A DNA stretch of 64,000 nucleotides from Pseudothermotoga hypogea DSM 11164 = NBRC 106472 (lineage in GTDB: Bacteria; Thermotogota; Thermotogae; Thermotogales; DSM-5069): assembly GCF_000816145.1 (NCBI RefSeq), contig NZ_CP007141.1:1302001-1366000 (forward strand), written 5' to 3'. The position numbers were made by a program, and so were the translations under genes. Shown one piece after another: positions 62,807 through 64,000 of the stretch. The number at the start of each line of letters is the position of its first letter. Position 1 is the stretch's first letter. The notes beneath the pieces are model-generated. The model did no database searches. It was given only the letters and a program-made list of their open reading frames with translations, and was not told the origin of the DNA.

Positions 62807-63812
62807 GATCTTTGCACTGTGGAAGTTTGGAAGGTACGATCTTGAAACTTTGAAAAATCTCAACGAGGCTTTCGACAACTTGGAAGAAGCAAGGAAAGCC
62901 AAAGCTTTCCAGCTGGAGCGGATCGATTTCGATGCCGTTCAAAAGTTTGCTGATCAACAACGTAAGTTCGCCGAAAGAGTCGGAGCGAAGATCATCAGCT
63001 TCTGGGATGAAGCTTACCCGCCACTCTTGAGAGAATCTTCTTCTCCACCCGTGGTGCTCTTCTGTCTTGGGGATGAGAAACTGTTGAAGAAAGAGTGTGT
63101 CTCGATCGTCGGCACACGCAAAATGACCAGTTACGGTAAGAAGGTCTCACACGAAGTGGCCTTGGCGGTGGCGCGGGCAGGTCTGGTCGTGGTGAGTGGG
63201 CTCGCGTTCGGCATAGACAGTTGCGCGCACAGTGCGGCTCTGGAAGCTTCTGGAAAAACGATCGCGGTGCTCGGAACGGGAGTTGATGTGCCGTATCCAG
63301 CTTCGAATAGGAAGTTGTACGAAAGAATCGTCCAGGAAGGTTGTGTTGTGAGTGAGTTTCCTTTACAAACCAGGGCGTCGAAACAGAACTTTCCGATGCG
63401 CAACAGAATCATAGCTGGTTTTAGCAGAGCCACTGTGGTCATCGAGGCTCCCAAGGATAGTGGCGCGCTCATAACGGCTCGTTTCGCTGCGGACATGGGT
63501 AGAGATGTTTTCGCAGTCCCTGCCGATATAGACAGAGCTTCGAGCGAGGGTTCCAATTGGTTGTTGAGAATGGGCGCTATTCCACTCACTCATCCTTCGG
63601 AGTTGTTGGAGTATTTCAGTTTGTCGGGTGAATCCAGCCAGGAGCAGGACGAGATTTTGAAACTCTTTTCCATCGGTCCGCTGATGTTCGATGAGATAGT
63701 GAGCGTGCTCAAGATGGATCCAGCAGACGTTCTGGTGAAACTCACCGAGTACGAACTGGCTGGAAAATTGGTCAAACTTGAAGACGGACGCTATCATATT
63801 TTGGGGAGGTAG
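62793..63812 (+). CDS. dprA: DNA processing protein DprA
   Basis: A 339-residue protein that loads RecA on incoming single-stranded DNA during transformation. The Rossmann core is intact: VSIVGTRKMTSYGKK, VVSGLAFGIDSCAHSAALEASG, LGTGVDVPYPASNRKLYE, SEFPLQ, FPMRNRIIAGFSRATVVIEA and SGALITARFAADMGRDVFAVP. A winged-helix domain ends it. It overlaps rnfB by 14 bases. Confidence 0.95.
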   Translation: MQPVEIFALWKFGRYDLETLKNLNEAFDNLEEARKAKAFQLERIDFDAVQKFADQQRKFAERVGAKIISFWDEAYPPLLRESSSPPVVLFCLGDEKLLKKECVSIVGTRKMTSYGKKVSHEVALAVARAGLVVVSGLAFGIDSCAHSAALEASGKTIAVLGTGVDVPYPASNRKLYERIVQEGCVVSEFPLQTRASKQNFPMRNRIIAGFSRATVVIEAPKDSGALITARFAADMGRDVFAVPADIDRASSEGSNWLLRMGAIPLTHPSELLEYFSLSGESSQEQDEILKLFSIGPLMFDEIVSVLKMDPADVLVKLTEYELAGKLVKLEDGRYHILGR

Positions 63813-63819
63813 ATCGCGT

Positions 63820-64000
63820 TGAAGATACTGGTTGTGAACTGTGGTAGTTCCTCTGTAAAGTATCAGTTCATCGACATGAACGGAGAGAAGGTCCTGTGCA
63901 AAGGTTTAGCTGAGAGGATCGGAATAGAAGGTGGAAGGCTCGTGCACAGGGTAAACAACGACAAACACGTCATCGAAAGGAACATGAAGGATCACGAAGA
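63820..64000 (+). CDS. ackA: Acetate kinase, N-terminal part
   Basis: The first 60 codons of an acetokinase-family protein. [17 protein letters not shown] is the family's phosphate-binding start, followed by [12 protein letters not shown]. The TTG at 63820 has GGGGAGG about nine bases upstream. Acetate kinase makes ATP from acetyl phosphate, the main energy-yielding step of Thermotogales fermentation. The gene runs off the window edge. Confidence 0.93.

Noticed and set aside
1-64000. CRISPR arrays, rRNA genes, prophage or complete insertion sequences
   Set aside because: No regularly spaced repeats, rRNA segments, integrase, capsid or intact transposase genes were seen in either strand.

Overview
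The window looks like chromosome of a thermophilic fermentative bacterium of the Thermotogales (Thermotoga/Pseudothermotoga type). This is inferred from the protein families and their order: a GlgD-GlgC pair, a six-gene Rnf operon followed by dprA and ackA, a cmk-ispH-rpsA cluster, a two-domain Der GTPase, a very long DHH-CBS-nucleotidyltransferase fusion, and several sugar ABC transporters with sugar-cleaving enzymes. Base composition looks close to half G+C by eye; it was not counted. Genes are densely packed, often with 4-base ATGA start/stop overlaps, and TTG and GTG starts are common.

Region 1 (1-19.6 kb) is mostly housekeeping. A HAD phosphatase and a sigma-70-like factor run rightward. 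A long leftward string follows: aspS, a STAS protein, cmk, ispH, rpsA, der, plsY, a secreted repeat protein and a TPR protein. Next come an integral membrane protein, the two subunits of B12-dependent lysine 5,6-aminomutase, a DHH/CBS/CCA-type polymerase fusion with a SAM hydrolase, a secreted propeller protein and a beta-lactamase-fold serine hydrolase.

Region 2 (19.6-27.7 kb) is accessory DNA. It holds a lipoprotein with a shortened lytic-transglycosylase-like domain and a 1.6 kb graveyard containing a clear family 4 glycosidase pseudogene (three frameshifts and a nonsense codon) plus other scraps. After it come a ribose-type ABC transporter operon and a convergent chemoreceptor.

Region 3 (27.7-44.5 kb) is the most distinctive part: one leftward array of about 17 kb that appears to be a self-contained glycan uptake and degradation system. 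From its promoter side it encodes a sugar-binding protein, a MalF-type permease fused to about 450 residues of sensor-like N-terminus, a MalG-type permease, a FadR-type regulator, a GDE-like glycosidase, a divergent GH38-like protein, a second GDE-like glycosidase with an extra N-terminal domain, and two DUF1680/GH127 beta-L-arabinofuranosidase-like enzymes. No enzyme has an export signal, so oligosaccharides are probably imported and cut inside the cell. A perfect 12-base inverted repeat upstream of the binding-protein gene is a good operator candidate. A chemoreceptor gene relic with its terminator and a Cache-HD-GYP protein lie just beyond.

Region 4 (46.7-64 kb) returns to core functions: tRNA-Ser(GGA), rimP-nusA, a Fur-family regulator, comEC, archaeal-type phosphoglycerate mutase, a TPR protein, ylqF, the GlgD/GlgC pair, a tail-anchored protein, a prepilin-like protein, a radical SAM protein, the Rnf operon (with an unusually short RnfB), dprA and the start of ackA.
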